NCBI RefSeq assembly: GCF_001512295.1
Contig: NZ_LNUP01000002.1
Span: forward strand, 124,001-188,000
Source: Pseudomonas sp. EpS/L25
GTDB taxonomy: Bacteria > Pseudomonadota > Gammaproteobacteria > Pseudomonadales > Pseudomonadaceae
Direction: 5' to 3'
DNA: 64,000 bases
Positions 8,807 to 19,635 of the stretch are shown piece by piece. Below the pieces are notes generated by a model. That model was not told the DNA's origin. It searched no databases and saw only the letters and a list, made by a program, of their open reading frames with translations. Position 1 is the first letter of the stretch. Each line of letters starts with the position of its first letter. Both the position numbers and the translations under genes were made by a program.

Positions 8807-10090
8807 TCAGACCTCTCTGGCCAGGCGCAGACCGGCGAACTGCCAGCGCATGGTGGGATGGAAGAAGTTGCGATAGGTGGCACGGACATGGTCCTGGGGC
8901 GTGGCGCAACAACCGCCGCGCAACACCATCTGGCCGGACATGAATTTGCCGTTGTATTCGCCGAGGCTGCCCGGCAACGGCTTGAAGCCGGGATAGGGGC
9001 GGAAGGCGCTGCCGGTCCATTCCCAGACATCGCCGAACAGCTGGCGCATGCCGCTACCTCCGCCGGCGACGGGCTGCAGATGGTCCTGCTCGACGAAATT
9101 GCCCTGGATCGGCTGGCGCGCCGCCACGGTCTCCCATTCCGCCTCGGTAGGCAGGCGGGCTCCGGCCCAACTGGCATAGGCGTCGGCTTCGTAGAAGCTC
9201 AGGTGGCAGACCGGCGCGGCAGGATCGATGGGCGTCAGGCCGCCGAGGGTGAAGTGGTGCCAGACACCGTCCAGCTTCTGCCAGTAGAGCGGTGCTTCCC
9301 AGCCCAGGCTGCGAACCGCGGCGGTGCCATCCGACAACCAGAGATCGCTGCGACCGTAGCCGTTGTCCTCGATGAAGGCCAGGTATTCGCCATTGGTGAC
9401 CAGGCGGTCGGCGAGCTGGAAGTCATCGACGAATTGCCGGTGCACCGGGGTTTCGCAATCGAAGGCGAAATCTTCGCCGGTATGGCCGACATGCCGGACA
9501 CCACCCGGATGGCTTTCCCAACCCAGGGGCGCCACCGGGGCGGCGCTGCCCTTGGCCAGGTCGGCCCGGTAGATCGGGTACAGCGGGTTCTGTGCCAGGA
9601 TGTGCTTGATGTCCATCAGCAGCAGCTCCTGGTGCTGCTGTTCGTGGTGCAGGCCCAGCTCCAGGCGCCGGGCGATCTCGGCGGCGTGTTCGGCCGGCGG
9701 AGCGCCGAGCAACTCGGCCATGGCCTCGTCGACCGCGGCGCGGAAGCGATAGACATCCTCCACGCCCGGCCGCGACAGATGCCCGCGTGCGGCCCGGGGG
9801 AAAGGCTTGCCATGGGTCTCGTAGTAGGAGTTGAACAGGTAGTCGTAGGCTGGATTGGGCGTCTGGTAGCCCTTGAGGAAGGGCTTGAGGATGAAGGCCT
9901 CGAAGAACCAGGTGACGTGGGCCAGGTGCCATTTCGGCGGACTGACGTCGGCCATGCTCTGGATGACGTAGTCTTCGACGGTGAGCGGGGCACAGAGCGC
10001 CTCGCTGGCCCGGCGTACGCGCCGATAGCGGTCGAGCAGGGTGCTGCTGGGGATACTCGCTGCGGGCAGTTCGCGGGCGAGAGGATTCAT
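8807..10090 (-). CDS. egtB: Ergothioneine biosynthesis protein EgtB (hercynine sulfoxide synthase)
   Basis: Non-haem iron enzyme that joins hercynine to a thiol donor (gamma-glutamylcysteine or cysteine) with O2, giving the sulfoxide intermediate. The protein has 427 residues. The N-terminal DinB-like domain carries the iron-ligand histidines in WHLAHVTWFFE (about residue 50) and GLHHEQQHQELLLMD (about residue 145). The C-terminal formylglycine-generating-enzyme-like domain includes RLPTEAEWE, GDVWEWTGSAF and RGGCCATP. The start ATG follows GGGAG at 7 nt. It is first in the egtB-egtD pair. Confidence 0.95.
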   Translation of the reverse strand: MNPLARELPAASIPSSTLLDRYRRVRRASEALCAPLTVEDYVIQSMADVSPPKWHLAHVTWFFEAFILKPFLKGYQTPNPAYDYLFNSYYETHGKPFPRAARGHLSRPGVEDVYRFRAAVDEAMAELLGAPPAEHAAEIARRLELGLHHEQQHQELLLMDIKHILAQNPLYPIYRADLAKGSAAPVAPLGWESHPGGVRHVGHTGEDFAFDCETPVHRQFVDDFQLADRLVTNGEYLAFIEDNGYGRSDLWLSDGTAAVRSLGWEAPLYWQKLDGVWHHFTLGGLTPIDPAAPVCHLSFYEADAYASWAGARLPTEAEWETVAARQPIQGNFVEQDHLQPVAGGGSGMRQLFGDVWEWTGSAFRPYPGFKPLPGSLGEYNGKFMSGQMVLRGGCCATPQDHVRATYRNFFHPTMRWQFAGLRLAREV

Positions 10091-10189
10091 GGCGTTCTCC
10101 CTGGTCGGCCTTTTTGGTAGTCAGGAAACCGACCGGGAGGCATAAGCAAAGTTCGGTAGGTTATGACGGGCGGTCTCGCTTGCGCCGGC

Positions 10190-11554
<1,365 letters not shown>

Positions 11555-11626
11555 TCAAGAGAATGGTTGACGTCACCAGCCTTTGCTGGCGACGCTTGGG
11601 TTTTTGGCCAGGGAAAGTGTTGCAAG

Positions 11627-12571
11627 ATGAAACCGACGTTGCTGATGGCCCCACAATTGCCTCAGGGGCTGGTCACCCAGCTCGAAGCCCACTACCGGGT
11701 GCTCGGTCCCTTTCCCTCCGCCGCGCCCGAGGCGCTGCCCGCGGGCGCCGAGGAGGCCGTGGCGCTGCTGACCATCGGCGGGCTGCCGACCCGTGCTGCC
11801 CTGCTGGACGCGCTACCGGCCCTGCGCCTGGTGGCCTGCTACGGCACCGGCTACGAAGGGGTGGAGCTGGATGCCTGCCGCGCCCGTGGTATAGCCGTGA
11901 CCACCGCCGGCGACGCCAATGCCACCGCCGTGGCCGAATTCGCCTTCGGCCTGATCCTTGCCAGCGCCCGGCGCCTGCTGCAGGGCGATGCCTTCGTCCG
12001 CAGCGGTCGCTGGCAGGGCAATGCCGTCGAGCGCATGCCCCAGGTGCCGGGCCTGGCTGGCCGCCGGCTGGGTATCTATGGACTCGGCGAGATCGGCCGG
12101 CGCATCGCCCGGCGCGGCGAGGCCTTCGACATGGAGATCGGCTACTTCAATCGCTCACCGCGGGCCGAGCTGGACTACGTCTATCACGGCAGTCTGCTGG
12201 AGCTGGCGCGCTGGAGCGATGTGCTGGTGGTGGCGGTACGCGCCAGTGCCGAGACCATCGGTGCGGTGAATGCCGAGGTCCTGGCTGCGCTCGGTGCCGA
12301 GGGGCATCTGGTCAACATCTCCCGCGGCAGCGTGGTCGATGAAGACGCCCTGGCCGATGCCCTGGAGCAGCACGTGATCGCCGGTGCCGGGCTGGATGTG
12401 TTCGCCAAGGAGCCCGAGGTCCCCGAGCGGCTGCGCCAGCAGGCCAACCTGGTGCTCAGCCCTCATGTGGCCGCCAACGCCGCCTCGGCGCAGAGTGCCC
12501 AGCAGCAGGTGATGCTGGCCAATATCGCGGCCATTCTCCAGGGCGGCGAACTGCGCAATCGCATCGCCTGA
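11627..12571 (+). CDS. D-2-hydroxyacid dehydrogenase (GhrB / 2-ketogluconate reductase-like)
   Basis: NAD(P)H-dependent reductase of 2-oxo acids such as glyoxylate, hydroxypyruvate or 2-ketogluconate, 314 residues. The Rossmann motif GIYGLGEIGRRIA lies near residue 150. The catalytic set is Arg in the VAVRASAET segment, Glu in DVFAKEPEVPE and His in LSPHVAANAA. The start ATG at 11627 is used because upstream frame (to 11567) lacks conservation; the ribosome site (AGGGAAAG) is rather distant. It is divergent from the LamB-type porin. Confidence 0.88.
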   Translation: MKPTLLMAPQLPQGLVTQLEAHYRVLGPFPSAAPEALPAGAEEAVALLTIGGLPTRAALLDALPALRLVACYGTGYEGVELDACRARGIAVTTAGDANATAVAEFAFGLILASARRLLQGDAFVRSGRWQGNAVERMPQVPGLAGRRLGIYGLGEIGRRIARRGEAFDMEIGYFNRSPRAELDYVYHGSLLELARWSDVLVVAVRASAETIGAVNAEVLAALGAEGHLVNISRGSVVDEDALADALEQHVIAGAGLDVFAKEPEVPERLRQQANLVLSPHVAANAASAQSAQQQVMLANIAAILQGGELRNRIA

Positions 12572-12596
12572 CCGCCTGACCGCCTGACCGCCTGGC
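12565..12596. repeat. Tandem octamer repeat at a stop codon
   Basis: Three perfect copies of CGCCTGAC followed by CGCCTGGC; the first copy contains the TGA stop of the upstream dehydrogenase. Because 8 is not a multiple of 3, stops recur in every frame downstream. Likely simple replication slippage in non-coding sequence. Confidence 0.75.
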
Positions 12597-12656
12597 CGGA
12601 GCCGCCACCGGTCGGGCTGGATTGAGAAGGCGCAGGGCCGCTCCCATAGTGGAGCC

Positions 12657-15600
12657 ATGACCCTATCCACGCCTGCTACCGCTGTCCTGGCGGACTTCCA
12701 CGAGGCGCCTCGCAGCTGGTTCGCGGGGCGCTTTCCCGCACCGACCGAGGCGCAGCTCCAGGCCTGGCCGGCCATTCGTGCCGGCGCCTCGGTGCTGGTG
12801 GCGGCGCCGACTGGCTCGGGCAAGACCCTGACCGCCTTCTTCGCCGTGCTCGATGGCCTGGTGCAGGAGGCGCTGCGCGACGGCGGCTTGCCAGAGGCCT
12901 GTCTCTGGCTCTATGTGTCACCGCTCAAGGCCCTGTCCAACGACATCCGCCTCAACCTCGAAGAGCCGTTGGCCGGGATCGGTGCGGCGCTGGAGGCGCG
13001 CGGACAGCCGCCGCTGGAGCTGCGCACCGCGGTGCGCACCGGCGATACTCCGCAGAAGGTGCGGGCGGCCATGCGCCGGCGGCCACCGCACCTGCTGGTC
13101 ACCACGCCGGAATCCCTCTATGTACTGCTCGGTTCGGATTCCGGTCGACGCATGCTGGCCAGCGTACGCGGCGTCATCGTCGACGAGATCCATGCCATCG
13201 CCGATGGCAAGCGGGGTAGTCATCTCACGCTCAGCCTGGCGCGCCTGGAGGCCCTCACGGGTCGTCCGCTGCAGCGCATCGGCCTGTCCGCTACCCAGAA
13301 GCCCCTGGCTGCGGTGGCCGCCTTCCTGGTCGGCCGCGATGCCCAGGGGCAACCCAAGCCCTGCACGGTGATCGACATCGGCCACCAACGCGCCCGCGAC
13401 CTGGCCCTGGAGGTGCCACCCATTCCCCTGGAGGCGATGCTGTCCACCCAGGCCTGGGAGCTCGTCTACGACCGCCTCGCCGAACTGGCCGAGGCGCACC
13501 GCACCACCCTGGTGTTCGTCAATACCCGGCGCCTGGCCGAGCGCATGGCTCGGCAGCTGTCGGATCGCCTGGGCAACGCCCAGGTCGCTGCCCACCACGG
13601 CAGCCTGGCCAAGGAGCAGCGGCTGGACGCCGAGCAGCGTCTCAAGCGCGGTGAATTGCGGCTGCTGCTGGCGACCGCTTCCCTGGAGCTGGGCATCGAC
13701 ATCGGCGACGTCGACCTGGTCTGCCAGATCGGTTCGCCCGGCTCCATCGCTGCCTTCCTGCAACGCGTCGGCCGCGCCAACCACCAGGTCGGCGGTCTGC
13801 CCAAGGGACGGCTGTTCCCCACCTCGCGGGACGACCTGGTGGAGTGCGTGGCACTGCTCGACTGCGTGCGCCGCGGTGAGCTGGACACCCTGCACATCCC
13901 CCGGGCGCCGCTGGACGTCCTGGCCCAGCAACTGGTGGCCGAGGTCGCCTGCCAGGAGTGGTCGGAAGCGGGCCTGCTGGCCGTGTTGCGCCAGGCCGAG
14001 CCCTATGCGGACCTTGGCGAGTCCGCTTACACCGCCGTGGTGGAAATGCTCAGCCAGGGCTACAGCGACCGCCGCGGGCCACGCGCGGCCTATGTGCACC
14101 GCGATGCGGTGAACGGCCTGCTGCGGGGCCGCCGCGGCGGCAAGGCCACTGCCGTGATGAGCGGCGGTACCATCCCGGAGAGTGGCGACTTCCGTGTGCT
14201 GCTGGAACCCCAGGGTCATACCGTGGGCAGCGTCAACGAGGATTTCGCCTTCGAAAGCCTGGTGGGCGATGTCTTCCAGCTCGGCAACACCGCCTATCGC
14301 ATCGTCAAGATCGAAGGCAGCCAGGTGCGGGTGGAGGACGCCAAGGGTCAGCCGCCCAACATTCCCTTCTGGCACGGCGAGGCGCCGGGGCGCAGTGACG
14401 AACTGTCGGCCGGCCTGGCACGGCTGCGGGCGGACCTCGAGCCCTTGCTGCCCGCCAAGGACGAGGGGCCGGAGGCGGCCATCGCCCGCATCGGCGCGGC
14501 CTTTGAACTGGAGGAGGGCGTCGCCCGCCAACTGGTGGATTACCTGGGACGGACGCGCCAGGTCTTGGGCGCGCTGCCGACTCAGCAGACGCTGATCATG
14601 GAGCGCTTCTTCGACCAGGCCGGCGGCATGCAGTTGATCATCCATGCGCCCTTTGGCAGCCGCATCAATCGCGCCTGGGGTCTCGCCCTGCGCAAGAGAT
14701 TCTGCCGCAATTTCAATATCGAGCTGCAGGCGGCGGCCACCGAGAACGCCCTGATTCTTTCACTGGCCACCAGCCACAGCTTCGAACTCGACGAAGTCTG
14801 GCGCTACCTGCATCCAGGCACCGCGGAACACGTCCTCGTTCAGGCCTTGCTCGACGCGCCCCTGTTCGCCGTGCGCTGGCGCTGGAACGCCACCACGGCC
14901 CTGGCCCTGCCGCGCTTCAGCGCCGGACGCAAGGTCGCTACCCAGGTGCAGCGCATGCGCAGCGAAGACCTCCTGGCCACGGTCTTTCCCGATCAGGTCG
15001 CCTGCCTGGAAAACCTGTCCGGCGAACGCCAGGTGCCGGATCACCCGCTGGTCCGCCAGACCCTGGACGACTGCCTGCACGAGTCCCTCGACAGCCGCGG
15101 CTGGCTGGCCTTGCTGGAGCGGATCGGTGCCGGCCAACTGACCTTGCTGACCCGCGATCTGCCCGCACCTTCGCCGCTGGCTGCCGAGGTGCTCACCGCC
15201 AAGCCCTATGCCTATCTGGACGATGCCCCGGTCGAGGAACGCCGGACGCTCGCCGTGCAGAACCGCCGCTTCGGTGGTGCCGATCCCGACGACCTCGGTG
15301 CCCTGGACCCGGCCGCCATCGCGTTGGTGCGCGACGAAGCCTGGCCGCGGCTGGAGACCGCCGATGACCTGCACGAGGCCTTGCTGGGCGTGGGCTTTCT
15401 CACCGAGGCGGAGGTGGCGCCACGGCGCGCCCAGGCGCTCCAACTGAGCAAGACCCGGCGCGCGGGACAGTTGCGCCTGCCCGCAGCAACGCTGTGGATC
15501 GCCGCCGAGCGTCTAGCGGCGTTCCAGCAGCTGTTTCCCGCAGCCTCCGTCGAGCCAGCGCTGAGTCAGCCGCCTGGCTTCCCGGCGCCCGTCGATGCCG

Positions 15601-17018
15601 AGGCGGCGCTGGTCGAGTTGTTGCGCGCCCGGCTGACCGCCTTGGGGCCTATCGACCAGCCCGCTCTGGCCGCCAGCCTTGGCCTGCCACCGGAACGTCT
15701 CACGGCGGCGCTGTTGGCCCTGCAGCGCGAAGGCTACGTGCTGCAGGGGCGTTTCACGCCGGAAGGTAGGGCGGTGGAATGGTGCGAGCGGCATCTGCTG
15801 GCCCGTATCCATCGCTACACCCTGGGCCGGCTGCGCAAGGCCATCGAGCCGGTGGCCCTGGCGGATTACCTGAGATTCCTGCTGGATCATCACCACCTGG
15901 CCGGACCGGCGACCCTGAGGGGCGGGGAAGGGCTGGAACAGGTGGTGGGCCAACTGGAAGGCTTCGAGGTGGCGGCTGCCGGCTGGGAAAGCGAGATCCT
16001 GCCGAGCCGTCTGCCCGACTACCTGTTCACGGGGCTCGACGATCTCTGTCGCGCCGGGCGGGCGGTCTGGTTGCGCCTGCCCACCCCGGGGCGGGGCGGC
16101 GGCGGGCCAGTCAAGAGCACGCCCATAGTCCTGCTGCCCCGGCGGCATCTGGCGGACTGGAGCGGCTTGACCATGGCGCCCGCGGCGGAGCTGCTGACGC
16201 CCAAGGCGCAACGGGTACTGGCGGTGCTGACCCGCCGGGGCGCCTCCTTCTTCGACGAACTGCTGGGCGAGGCGCGGCTCCTGCGCAGCGAGCTGGAGAC
16301 GGCGCTGGGCGAGCTGGTCGGTGCCGGGGCGATCAATGCCGACAGCTTCGCCGGGCTGCGTGCCCTGGTGCTGCCGGCGGCCAGGCGTGGCAGCCGGACC
16401 GGTTCACGCCGCGGACGGATTCCCCTCTATGGTGGCATGGACGACGCCGGTCGCTGGGCTGCGCTGCATCCGCGCGAGCCGGCTGCCGAGGCCCGGCTGC
16501 CGGACGCCTTGCTGGAGCGGCTGGTCTGGGTGCTGCTGCGGCGCTACGGAGTGCTCTGCTGGCAACTGTTGGAGCGCGAGACCACGCTGCTACCGCCCTG
16601 GCGGGATCTGCTGCGCGCCTGTCACCGCCTGGAGGCCCGCGGCGAGATCCGGGGTGGCCGTTTCATCGCCGGGCTCTCCGGCGAACAGTTCGCCGATCCG
16701 GCCGCGATCGCCCCGCTGCGGGAGTGGCGCCAGCGTCCGGCGGACGACAGCTGGGTCTGCGTTTCGGCCCTGGACCCGCTCAATCTGCTGGGCACCCTGC
16801 TGCCCGGTACCAAGGTGCCGGCCGTGGCTGGCAATCGGCTGCTCTATCGCGATGGCGTGCCCATCGCTGCGCGCATCGCCAATGAGGTCAGGTGGCTGGT
16901 GGAGCTGCCGCCTGCGGACCAGGTGCGGGCACGGCAGGCGCTGCAGCAACTGGGGCGCGAACGGCCGCACAGCGGCGCTGTCGGTCGCCCGCTACCCCAG
17001 GTGCCGAACGCCGGCTGA
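12657..17018 (+). CDS. lhr: Large ATP-dependent helicase Lhr
   Basis: Superfamily-2 3'-to-5' helicase of 1453 residues, full Lhr length rather than the short Lhr-Core. The N-terminal core shows Walker A AAPTGSGKT (about 47-55), SPLKALSND, TPESLYVLL, the DEIH box in VIVDEIHAIADGKRG (about 175), LSATQKP, VFVNTRR, ATASLELGIDIGDVDLV and QRVGRANHQ. A winged-helix and Lhr-core domain follow, then a long C-terminal extension. The proposed role is DNA repair or RNA-DNA unwinding. The start ATG has GGAG only 2 nt away, so initiation is weakly supported. It is 14 kb from the ligase/exonuclease pair at 26.9-29.7 kb, with which short relatives of this helicase are linked in other bacteria. Confidence 0.95.
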   Translation: MTLSTPATAVLADFHEAPRSWFAGRFPAPTEAQLQAWPAIRAGASVLVAAPTGSGKTLTAFFAVLDGLVQEALRDGGLPEACLWLYVSPLKALSNDIRLNLEEPLAGIGAALEARGQPPLELRTAVRTGDTPQKVRAAMRRRPPHLLVTTPESLYVLLGSDSGRRMLASVRGVIVDEIHAIADGKRGSHLTLSLARLEALTGRPLQRIGLSATQKPLAAVAAFLVGRDAQGQPKPCTVIDIGHQRARDLALEVPPIPLEAMLSTQAWELVYDRLAELAEAHRTTLVFVNTRRLAERMARQLSDRLGNAQVAAHHGSLAKEQRLDAEQRLKRGELRLLLATASLELGIDIGDVDLVCQIGSPGSIAAFLQRVGRANHQVGGLPKGRLFPTSRDDLVECVALLDCVRRGELDTLHIPRAPLDVLAQQLVAEVACQEWSEAGLLAVLRQAEPYADLGESAYTAVVEMLSQGYSDRRGPRAAYVHRDAVNGLLRGRRGGKATAVMSGGTIPESGDFRVLLEPQGHTVGSVNEDFAFESLVGDVFQLGNTAYRIVKIEGSQVRVEDAKGQPPNIPFWHGEAPGRSDELSAGLARLRADLEPLLPAKDEGPEAAIARIGAAFELEEGVARQLVDYLGRTRQVLGALPTQQTLIMERFFDQAGGMQLIIHAPFGSRINRAWGLALRKRFCRNFNIELQAAATENALILSLATSHSFELDEVWRYLHPGTAEHVLVQALLDAPLFAVRWRWNATTALALPRFSAGRKVATQVQRMRSEDLLATVFPDQVACLENLSGERQVPDHPLVRQTLDDCLHESLDSRGWLALLERIGAGQLTLLTRDLPAPSPLAAEVLTAKPYAYLDDAPVEERRTLAVQNRRFGGADPDDLGALDPAAIALVRDEAWPRLETADDLHEALLGVGFLTEAEVAPRRAQALQLSKTRRAGQLRLPAATLWIAAERLAAFQQLFPAASVEPALSQPPGFPAPVDAEAALVELLRARLTALGPIDQPALAASLGLPPERLTAALLALQREGYVLQGRFTPEGRAVEWCERHLLARIHRYTLGRLRKAIEPVALADYLRFLLDHHHLAGPATLRGGEGLEQVVGQLEGFEVAAAGWESEILPSRLPDYLFTGLDDLCRAGRAVWLRLPTPGRGGGGPVKSTPIVLLPRRHLADWSGLTMAPAAELLTPKAQRVLAVLTRRGASFFDELLGEARLLRSELETALGELVGAGAINADSFAGLRALVLPAARRGSRTGSRRGRIPLYGGMDDAGRWAALHPREPAAEARLPDALLERLVWVLLRRYGVLCWQLLERETTLLPPWRDLLRACHRLEARGEIRGGRFIAGLSGEQFADPAAIAPLREWRQRPADDSWVCVSALDPLNLLGTLLPGTKVPAVAGNRLLYRDGVPIAARIANEVRWLVELPPADQVRARQALQQLGRERPHSGAVGRPLPQVPNAG

Positions 17019-17033
17019 GCGGCGCGCGCCGGC

Positions 17034-18251
17034 TCAGCCGATGAGGGCGAGGGCGTCGGCTTCGGCCAGTGGCCTACCCAGCAGATAGCCCTGAGCGAAA
17101 TCCACCTGCAGATCGCGCAGGGTGTCGAGTTCACCGGCCGTTTCCACCCCCTCGGCCACGACCTGGGAGCCGATTTCATGGGCGAAGCCGAGCAGGCCTT
17201 TCGCCAGGGTGCGGCGGTTGCGGTCTTCGTGGATGGCACGGGTCAGGCTCATGTCGAGCTTGATGATGTCGGGCTGCAGTTGCAGGATGTGCTTCATGCT
17301 GGAGTAGCCAGCGCCGGCATCGTCCACCGCCAGGCGCATGCCCTGCTGCCGCAGCGGGACAAGGGCAGCGGCCAGCGCGGCGTAGTCCTCGATGATGGCG
17401 TGCTCGGTGATCTCCAGGGTGACGCGGGACAGGTCCTGCACGTTCTGGAACAACGGCAGCAGATGCGGCGAGGTCACTAGTTGCGGTGAGGCGTTGACGT
17501 TGAGAGCGTAGGGCGCGGCGAACGTCTCCAGGTAGGCCAGGCTCTTGCGCAGTACCCGTTCTTCCAAGCGCACGCCGATACCCGCGCGGGCGGCCTGGTC
17601 GAACCATTTGTCCGGCGAGCGTTGCGGTTCCACCTCGAAGCGCGACAGGCATTCGAAGCCATGCAGGCGCAGGTCAGCCAGCTGGAAGACCGGTTGAAAG
17701 ACGATACGGGGTGCCCCGAGCGCAAGGGCCGCTTCGATCTGGTCGCTCATGGCCTGGCGCGCACGCCGGTCGCCTTCCAGTTCGTGCAGCCGCAACGCGA
17801 GGATCTCGGCGAAGGCGCGCAGCATCTGCAGATCGCGCTCGCCCAGGCTGGTATTGGGTTTGAAGCCGAAGCAGCACAGGGTGCCATAGATATGGCCATT
17901 CACCTGGATGGGGACGCTCATGTGCGAACCGATGGGAATCGATGCGGTCGCCGGTATCTGGCGCGTCGCCGCTATCCGCGAGGTGTCCGGGATCAACTCG
18001 GGCAAGTCGCCGTTGACCACCTTCTGGCAGTAGCCTTCGGTCAAGGGAATGACCTGGCCTTCGTAGATCGGACAATCCGCGCGACTATCCACCTGTTCCA
18101 ACACCCGATCCGTCCGGCGAAAGCGCGCGAGAAAGGCCACGTCCATCCCCAGATACTGGCGTACCACCCTCAGGGACTCACGCAACTCACGCTCACCGAT
18201 GTCGTGGGACAGCAGCTTGAGTAGTGGATGAGACTGATCAGCGACCAACAT
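17034..18251 (-). CDS. GAF-EAL protein, probable c-di-GMP phosphodiesterase
   Basis: Cytosolic protein of 405 residues with an N-terminal GAF domain (about 25-165; GMDVAFLARFRRTDRVLEQVD ... YGTLCCFGF) joined directly to an EAL domain (about 175-400). The EAL signature reads ECLSR. Metal ligands are kept in NVNAS, EITEH, VDDAGAGYSS, KLD and AEGVE, so phosphodiesterase activity is plausible. The start ATG follows GGAG at 6 nt. It is convergent with lhr, 15 bp apart. Unlike the GAF-EAL gene at 5904 it has no GGDEF module. Confidence 0.9.
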   Translation of the reverse strand: MLVADQSHPLLKLLSHDIGERELRESLRVVRQYLGMDVAFLARFRRTDRVLEQVDSRADCPIYEGQVIPLTEGYCQKVVNGDLPELIPDTSRIAATRQIPATASIPIGSHMSVPIQVNGHIYGTLCCFGFKPNTSLGERDLQMLRAFAEILALRLHELEGDRRARQAMSDQIEAALALGAPRIVFQPVFQLADLRLHGFECLSRFEVEPQRSPDKWFDQAARAGIGVRLEERVLRKSLAYLETFAAPYALNVNASPQLVTSPHLLPLFQNVQDLSRVTLEITEHAIIEDYAALAAALVPLRQQGMRLAVDDAGAGYSSMKHILQLQPDIIKLDMSLTRAIHEDRNRRTLAKGLLGFAHEIGSQVVAEGVETAGELDTLRDLQVDFAQGYLLGRPLAEADALALIG

Positions 18252-18583
18252 ACGGCGCTCCTTGTCGGCAAAGGCTGGCTTCAGACGGCGACAGCCGGCT
18301 CAGTCCAGCCACTGTCGGAGCCTAGGATCGCCAATCCAGGTCGGTTCCGACAAGACCTGTGTCGAGAGCGAACCGCTCTGCCACGCTGCTCTTGGGTGAT
18401 GGGGCGAGGGTTGGCCGTGCATCTGGGGGCGCCAGGAGCACCCGACGGCCTGCTTCGCTCAGCGACTCGGTCACCGTGACACGGAGACGCGATGAGCCGA
18501 CCGTGTCAGTCGCGCCCTTGGCAAGACCTCCGGATTGCCAAGACGACCAGGATGCCAAGTAAGACGGAGCGAGGGAGCAGACG
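18252..18583. other. Gene-free interval
   Basis: Upstream of the GAF-EAL gene and leading into the first miniature element. I see no credible gene, terminator or operator here; the short frames on both strands lack ribosome sites. Confidence 0.5.
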
Positions 18584-18750
18584 CTAGTGTGGTGTTTCAG
18601 AAGTTATCTACACAATTTTGGCGGCGCTTTTTTTGCCCGGGCGGCGTTGCCACTCCTCGCCATAGCCCTGCTATGACTCGTCGCGGCGCTTAGCCAGGAC
18701 CCAAAAATCACTCGCCAATTCTTGCGCGAACTTCTGAAACGCCACACTAG
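18584..18750. mobile_element. Miniature inverted-repeat element, copy 1 (CTAG-flanked)
   Basis: 167-bp element bounded by CTAG on both sides. Terminal repeats: GTGTGGTGTTTCAGAAGTT at the left and, inverted at the right, GTGTGGCGTTTCAGAAGTT (one mismatch). The interior is GC-rich with no coding frame. A CTAG (YTAR) duplication is typical of IS5-family insertion, so an IS5-like transposase elsewhere could move it; that link is inference. The right-hand CTAG (18747-18750) is shared with copy 2. Confidence 0.8.
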
Positions 18751-18913
18751 TGTGGTGTCTCAGAAGTCAACTGCACGATTTTGGCGGCGCTTTTTTTGCC
18801 CGGGCGGCGTTGCCACTCCTCGCCATAACCCTGCTATGACTCGTCGCGGCGCCTGGCCCGGGCAAAAGAATCACTCGCCAATTCTGGCGCGAACGTCTGA
18901 AACACCCCACTAG
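18747..18913. mobile_element. Miniature inverted-repeat element, copy 2 (CTAG-flanked)
   Basis: A second 167-bp copy in the same orientation, directly abutting copy 1 and sharing its CTAG. The cores are nearly identical (for example GGCGGCGCTTTTTTTGCCCG in both), but its right terminal repeat is more diverged (CTAGTGGGGTGTTTCAGACG when read inverted). The right CTAG at 18910-18913 contains, on the minus strand, the TAG stop codon of the TorF-type gene. Confidence 0.8.
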
Positions 18914-19635
18914 AAGAAGGGATGAGAGGCCTTGAGCATCAGGGCGTTGTCGCAATAGGTGTTGTGCCCCGAATACACCGAACAGTCGGCACCTCTCAGG
19001 CTGGTGCCGCTGTAGCTGAGATTGAACAGGGTATTCACCCATTTACGGCTGAGGTTGACCGACCAGTCGTTGAACCGGCGCACCAGGCCGCCGCTATCGA
19101 CGGTTGCCGGCGTATCGAGCACATAGTTGGTGTACTTCAGGGACACGCCGGTCTCGAATAGCGGTAGCGTGCCCAGGTCGGCATAGAGCGAGGCATTCTG
19201 GCGGCCCGGATCATTGGCGAAGGCCGCGCCCAGGCGCTTGCCGAAGACCGTCATGCCGGAATACAGCTCGCGGCTGGGCTCGACGTTCTGGATCAGGTTG
19301 CTGTAGTTGATCACCCCGAATTCATAACCATAGCCGGGTGCGAAGCGATGCTTGTAGCCGGCGTAGGTATCCATCTCCAGCACGGGGGTATCGGCGGAGG
19401 AGGCGTTGTTGGTGGTCCATTGGCCGAAATACAGGCCACTGTCGTGGGTCAGGTCGAAGCCGCCGCCCATACCGGCCGAGGTCGGCGCCACCAGGCCCTG
19501 GGCCATGCTGCGGGAAGGTGCTGTGCCCATTTTCAGATCGAAATCCCCGACCTCGCGCTGCATGCCCCAGCTGGCAGCCAGCACCGGACTGCTGAGCAAC
19601 CCGAGCACGATGAGACAAGGCAACGATCTGTTCAT
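18910..19635 (-). CDS. TorF-family putative outer-membrane porin
   Basis: Probable beta-barrel of 241 residues. The start ATG at 19635 has GGGAG about 8 nt upstream and opens a signal peptide (MNRSLPCLIVLGLLSSPVLAASW); an open extension to 19818 has no ribosome site. The mature part shows the pattern of the Gcw_chp/TorF family (SMAQGLVAPTS, GGFDLTHDSGLYFGQWTTNNA, ETGVSLKYTNY). The chain ends HPFF, an aromatic outer-membrane sorting signal, so the 3' end is native even though the stop TAG lies inside the CTAG shared with the miniature element. Function in this family is unknown. Confidence 0.82.
   Translation of the reverse strand: MNRSLPCLIVLGLLSSPVLAASWGMQREVGDFDLKMGTAPSRSMAQGLVAPTSAGMGGGFDLTHDSGLYFGQWTTNNASSADTPVLEMDTYAGYKHRFAPGYGYEFGVINYSNLIQNVEPSRELYSGMTVFGKRLGAAFANDPGRQNASLYADLGTLPLFETGVSLKYTNYVLDTPATVDSGGLVRRFNDWSVNLSRKWVNTLFNLSYSGTSLRGADCSVYSGHNTYCDNALMLKASHPFF

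Noticed and set aside
12565-12596. Octamer tandem repeat as a phase-variation tract
   Set aside because: It lies at and after the stop codon of the dehydrogenase and 60 bp before lhr, so changes in copy number would not shift a coding frame.
12918-14645. 575-codon open frame antisense to lhr
   Set aside because: Low-complexity composition typical of the complementary frame of a high-GC gene; lhr motifs are intact on the other strand.
18593-18913. Complete insertion sequence
   Set aside because: No transposase frame exists within the two 167-bp units; only terminal repeats and a short core are present.
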